A stretch of 9,222 bases of DNA from Bacteroidota bacterium (GTDB lineage Bacteria; Bacteroidota; Bacteroidia; B-17B0; B-17BO), in NCBI GenBank assembly GCA_947462425.1, contig CANHPI010000086.1, positions 1 through 9,222 of the forward strand, given 5' to 3'. The position numbers and the translations under genes are program-made. Positions 7,067 to 9,222 of the stretch are shown here, piece after piece (within the stretch, counting starts at the first letter, position 1; the number at the start of each line of letters is the position of its first letter). The notes beneath the pieces are model-generated. The model was not told the DNA's origin, did not search any database, and saw nothing but the letters and a program-made list of their open reading frames with translations.

Positions 7067-7714
7067 ATGAATCCTAAAGTAGATAGCTATTTAAGTAATA
7101 TTAATAACTGGAAAGAAGAAATGGAGCAGCTAAGAAAAATAGTGCTTAGCTGTAACCTTGCAGAAGAACTTAAATGGGGCGTTCCTTGTTATATGTATCA
7201 AAAAAGTAATATTGTATTAATACATGCATTTAAAAATTATTGTGCTCTTTTGTTTTTTAAAGGCGCTTTATTACAAGATGAAAAAGGAATTTTAATTCAA
7301 CAAACAGCGAATGTACAATCCGGAAGTCAAATTAGATTTACTGACGTTAAAGAAATAATGAAGATGAAAGCTACCTTAAAAGATTATGTTTTTGAAGCTA
7401 TTGAAGTTGAAAAAGCAGGCTTAAAAGTAGAATATAAAAAGACGGAAGAGTTTATTATTCCAGAAGAGTTTCAAAAAAAGTTAGACAACATGCCATCTTT
7501 TAAAAAAGCATTTTACTCCCTAACACCAGGCCGACAACGCGCCTATTTACTTTACTTTTCGGGAGCCAAACAACCTAAAACTCGTGAATCTAGAATTGAA
7601 AGTTACACGCAACGAATTTTAAATGGAATCGGATTTAACGATTGTGTATGTGGCCTGTCTAAAAAAATGCCAAACTGCGATGGTTCTCACAAATATTTAA
7701 AAGACAACTATTAA
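7067..7714 (+). CDS. DUF1801/YdeI-like protein with C-terminal CDGSH iron-sulfur motif
   Basis: The protein has 215 residues. Residues 1-115 match the DUF1801 (YdhG/YdeI) fold: MNPKVD at the start, LRKIVLSC, EELKWGVPCY, NIVLIHAFK, CALLFFKGALL, then a Q.RFTDV segment. Residues 128-190 match the YdeI/OmpD-associated tail: IPEEFQKKLD...FKKAFYSLTPGRQRAYLLYFSGAKQPKTRESRIE. The last 25 residues add C193-x-C195-xx-S198-xxx-P202-x-C204-D-G-S-H208, an exact match to the CxCxxSxxxPxCDGSH consensus of CDGSH proteins, which bind a redox-active 2Fe-2S cluster through three Cys and one His. The biochemical role of YdeI/DUF1801 proteins is poorly defined. No signal peptide is present, so it is cytoplasmic. 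The ATG follows an A/T-rich leader with no Shine-Dalgarno sequence, as is usual in this phylum. It is flanked by its own terminator and appears to be a single-gene unit. Confidence 0.88.
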   Translation: MNPKVDSYLSNINNWKEEMEQLRKIVLSCNLAEELKWGVPCYMYQKSNIVLIHAFKNYCALLFFKGALLQDEKGILIQQTANVQSGSQIRFTDVKEIMKMKATLKDYVFEAIEVEKAGLKVEYKKTEEFIIPEEFQKKLDNMPSFKKAFYSLTPGRQRAYLLYFSGAKQPKTRESRIESYTQRILNGIGFNDCVCGLSKKMPNCDGSHKYLKDNY

Positions 7715-7755
7715 GTGAAATTTCCTTGGTGCTTTACCTAATTCACTAATTTTTT
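7711..7755 (+). terminator. probable intrinsic terminator overlapping the stop codon of the CDGSH gene
   Basis: TTAAGTGAAATT (7711-7722) pairs with AATTCACTAA (7740-7749) with two bulged A residues. Inside, GGT (7728-7730) and ACC (7736-7738) can close a 5-nt loop. Six T residues follow (7750-7755). The TAA stop (7712-7714) lies inside the 5' arm. The stem is AT-rich, so strength is uncertain. Confidence 0.5.
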
Positions 7756-7857
7756 CTCATTAACTTTAAGCAAGACTTTTTATTTATTAAAAATATGGAG
7801 ATTTGAACTATAATCCTCGCAATTCAAGTTTAAATAGATTTTGTATCTTTACATACT

Positions 7858-8001
7858 ATGATTCATACTAAGTATATTTATCTTTTAATTTTTGCCTTAA
7901 TAGGTTCTCTATTATTTTCAAGTTGTTTTATGTTCAGAAGTAAAAATAAGTGCGATACCTGCCCTAGTTTTAATCATCATAAGAAAAAAAGAAAGAACTA
8001 A
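7858..8001 (+). CDS. small 47-residue lipoprotein with CxxC motif
   Basis: The ORF runs ATG 7858 to TAA 7999-8001. The product has a basic/polar start (MIHTKY), a hydrophobic stretch (residues 6-20) and a lipobox LFSSC with Cys23, so a short lipoprotein is likely. After the cysteine come FMFRSKNK, then C32-D-T-C35-P, and a His/Lys-rich end (HHKKKRKN). Small Bacteroidota lipoproteins ending in a 'C..CP' plus a basic tail are familiar to me, but their function is unknown. The mature part is only about 25 residues and could bind metal or be disulfide-linked; both are guesses. A TATCTTTA element (7844-7851), close to the TAnnTTTG -7 box, lies just upstream without a good -33 partner at the expected distance. 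7756-7857 shows nothing else. Confidence 0.65.
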   Translation: MIHTKYIYLLIFALIGSLLFSSCFMFRSKNKCDTCPSFNHHKKKRKN

Positions 8002-8077
8002 AATTTAAACCGTTAATACAAAACACGGCGTTATCTGTATACTTCTTAAATCATTTACATAATTGTTTATTTTAATA

Positions 8078-8092
8078 AGGCATAATTTGCCT
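8078..8092. terminator. weak hairpin between convergent genes
   Basis: AGGCA-TAATT-TGCCT is a perfect 5-bp stem with a 5-nt loop, between the small lipoprotein gene and the convergent TPR-like gene. No uninterrupted U-run follows on either strand (minus strand: TTATTAAAAT). The rest of 8002-8156 shows no gene or recognisable site. Confidence 0.25.
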
Positions 8093-8156
8093 AAAAACAA
8101 ATACATCTAAATAATTATCGGGATAAAAACAATACTATCTATATTAAAAAAACTAT

Positions 8157-8819
8157 TTATTGTTTCTTGATTAAAGATTGATTCACTATTTTAATTTCTT
8201 TTTCAATTTCCTTTTTAGCCCAATCAGGATGAAGAGAAGATTCAGGATTAAATAATTTTTCTTTTTCAAGAGCCAAGTCTAAAATCGGTTTTGCGTTTTT
8301 AGCTCCACCGCCAAATACTTCTGGCATGTGAAAAACATTTTGAGCTTTTACTAAATGAGCTCTTGGATTATTAGCATTTAATCTAACAGCTTCGTTTGCA
8401 TGTTTAAGAGATTGACTTCCATATTTTAATGTTCTCAATGTTTCACTTACAGGAATCCTTGCAGCTGCAATCATTGATTTTAGTACTGAAATTTCTGAAT
8501 TATAGGATTCAAGCGAATCGGCCTTTTTAATCAAGCGCTCGGCTTTGTCACAAAATAAATCAATATCTGATCCTCTTTTTTCAAATGCAATCAAAACATT
8601 ACACAAACTTGCATAATAATAAGGTAGCCATTCTTTTTTTTCGGTTAATGCTATTGCAGAAAATCCATCACCTAATTTTTGCAAATCATTAATTCCTTTT
8701 ACTAAGTTAAATGCATTCAATTGTTTTTTCATTGCCTCTTTGTATAGCTGGCTTTGAGCAAAAACGTTTGTTGATAAAGCAACAAAAAACAATATTATAA
8801 AACAAATTTTTAATTTCAT
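8157..8819 (-). CDS. exported TPR-like protein of unknown function
   Basis: With the start at ATG 8819 the product has 220 residues. It begins with a signal peptide (KLKICFIILFFVALSTNVFA, cleavage before Q22) and is otherwise helical, with TPR-like content: EKKEWLPYYYASLC (about 60-73), a helix pair with CDKAERLIKKADSLE, SEISVLKSMIAAARI, then LNANNPRAH (146-155), VFHMPEVFGGGAKNAKP (162-178) and SSLHPDWAKKEIEK near the end. The combination of NPR.., 'PE.FGGG...AKP' and 'HP.W' recalls a family of periplasmic TPR proteins common in Bacteroidota; no function is known to me. Other in-frame starts are ATG 8825 and GTG 8831. The GTG shares its first base with the predicted -7 box, so 8819 (or 8825) is preferred. 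No lipobox is present. It is transcribed divergently from the helicase gene. Confidence 0.85.
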   Translation of the reverse strand: MKLKICFIILFFVALSTNVFAQSQLYKEAMKKQLNAFNLVKGINDLQKLGDGFSAIALTEKKEWLPYYYASLCNVLIAFEKRGSDIDLFCDKAERLIKKADSLESYNSEISVLKSMIAAARIPVSETLRTLKYGSQSLKHANEAVRLNANNPRAHLVKAQNVFHMPEVFGGGAKNAKPILDLALEKEKLFNPESSLHPDWAKKEIEKEIKIVNQSLIKKQ

Positions 8820-8830
8820 TCTCATCTTCA

Positions 8831-8861
8831 CAAAGTAAACTGGTTTATTACTTAAATCAAA
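8831..8861 (-). promoter_or_regulatory. predicted promoter of the TPR-like gene (TTTG-N19-TTACTTTG)
   Basis: On the minus strand TTTG (8861-8858) is followed by 19 bases and TTACTTTG (8838-8831), one mismatch from the Bacteroidota TAnnTTTG -7 box at a normal spacing. It predicts a start near 8825, leaving an almost leaderless mRNA if translation begins at 8819. Confidence 0.4.
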
Positions 8862-8948
8862 TTAATCATAATAATGTTTAAACTTACCTATTAAAAAAGT
8901 TAAACAACTAATTATCATGCACTTAAAATATATAATTTTGTTAATAGC

Positions 8949-8977
8949 TTGTTATTAAATAAATTTGATTACATTTG
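8949..8977 (+). promoter_or_regulatory. predicted promoter of the DEAD-box helicase gene (TTG-N18-TACATTTG)
   Basis: TTG (8949-8951), an 18-base spacer and a perfect TAnnTTTG box, TACATTTG (8970-8977), fit the primary sigma-factor promoter of Bacteroidota. The expected transcription start is about 8982-8984, which gives a 5' leader of about 127 nt before the ATG at 9110. Confidence 0.6.
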
Positions 8978-8981
8978 TCGC

Positions 8982-9079
8982 GCAATTAGATTTAGTATTT
9001 GCATCCAAACATTGTAATCTCGTTCAACGCCGAACTATAAAATGATTACAGCTACTGCGGAAATTAAATCTTAGTTAGC
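8982..9079 (+). ncRNA. structured 5' leader RNA of the DEAD-box helicase gene (cis-regulatory candidate)
   Basis: Three nested helices can be drawn by hand. The closing stem pairs 8982-9003 with 9056-9079: about 21 pairs including four G-U, two single-base bulges (9072, 9077) and one A-A mismatch (8997/9062). A middle stem pairs 9012-9019 with 9044-9051 (TGTAATC/GATTACA plus a T-G). An inner hairpin pairs GTTC 9022-9025 with GAAC 9032-9035 around a 6-nt loop. The 5' end of the outer stem coincides with the predicted transcription start. The sequence between 9080 and the ATG is A/U-rich and appears unpaired, suitable for ribosome loading. A cis-acting element sensing helicase level or temperature is an inference; I do not recognise a named Rfam motif. 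Confidence 0.5.
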
Positions 9080-9109
9080 AGCTAGTAATAATAATTTAAA
9101 CAAAAACAA

Positions 9110-9222
9110 ATGACATTTCAAGAATTAGGCTTGGAGCCAATGCTCCTAAAAGCCGTGACGGAGATGGGCTTCGAAAATCCTACGCCTATCCAAGAACAAA
9201 CTATTCCTCAGTTGAAGGATAA
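9110..9222 (+). CDS. DEAD-box ATP-dependent RNA helicase, N-terminal fragment (3' truncated by window)
   Basis: Only the first 37 residues are visible. They begin MTFQELGLEP and contain the complete Q motif: aromatic F3, then GF21-ENPTPIQ28-EQTIPQL. In DEAD-box helicases this motif reads the adenine of ATP and precedes motif I (Walker A), which lies beyond the window. These enzymes unwind short RNA duplexes in ribosome assembly, mRNA decay and cold adaptation. The start codon is fixed by the position of F3 about 17 residues before the GF..PTPIQ core and by the A-rich CAAAAACAA leader. The codons look more G/C-rich (ctc, gcc, gtg, acg) than in neighbouring genes, which can mark high expression, but the sample is small. 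The subtype (RhlE, DeaD or other) cannot be decided from this piece. Confidence 0.92.
   Translation, partial: MTFQELGLEPMLLKAVTEMGFENPTPIQEQTIPQLKD

Overview
The window is strongly AT-rich and almost certainly comes from a Bacteroidota chromosome. Three things point there: a Por-type (type IX, T9SS) C-terminal sorting domain on a secreted propeller protein, a giant Reg_prop/Y_Y_Y sensor, and promoters of the TTG-N18/19-TAnnTTTG type used by that phylum. No genus can be named from the sequence.

Layout, left to right. (1) 1-341: the 3' end of a plus-strand gene that resembles the C-terminus of VPS10/sortilin-type BNR-propeller proteins. (2) 342-788: no intact gene, but not empty. It holds two decayed minus-strand fragments joined together: the last ~35 codons of a SpoIIE/PP2C phosphatase paralogous to the intact gene at 3244-6891, and a frameshifted N-terminal piece of an IS4-type transposase. 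(3) 789-3131: a secreted seven-bladed Reg_prop propeller protein with Ig-like domains and a T9SS tail. (4) 3244-6891, convergent with it: a 1215-residue sensor with 14 propeller blades, a Y_Y_Y domain, one membrane helix, a coiled coil and a SpoIIE-type serine phosphatase. (5) 7067-7714: a DUF1801/YdeI-like protein ending in a perfect CDGSH iron-sulfur motif, followed by a plausible intrinsic terminator. (6) 7858-8001: a 47-residue lipoprotein with a CxxC. (7) 8157-8819, minus strand: an exported TPR-like protein. (8) 8831-9222: a divergent promoter region, a strikingly structured ~98-nt RNA leader, and the start of a DEAD-box RNA helicase.

The genes do not form one operon; most are single units that converge or diverge. 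The functional theme of the left two thirds is extracellular/periplasmic sensing by Reg_prop propellers, with signs of segmental duplication and IS-associated decay. The most interesting signals are the helicase leader RNA (a ~21-bp closing stem that begins at the predicted transcription start) and the fused pseudogene scar at 361-777, which leaves a ~127-bp direct repeat on both sides of the secreted propeller gene.
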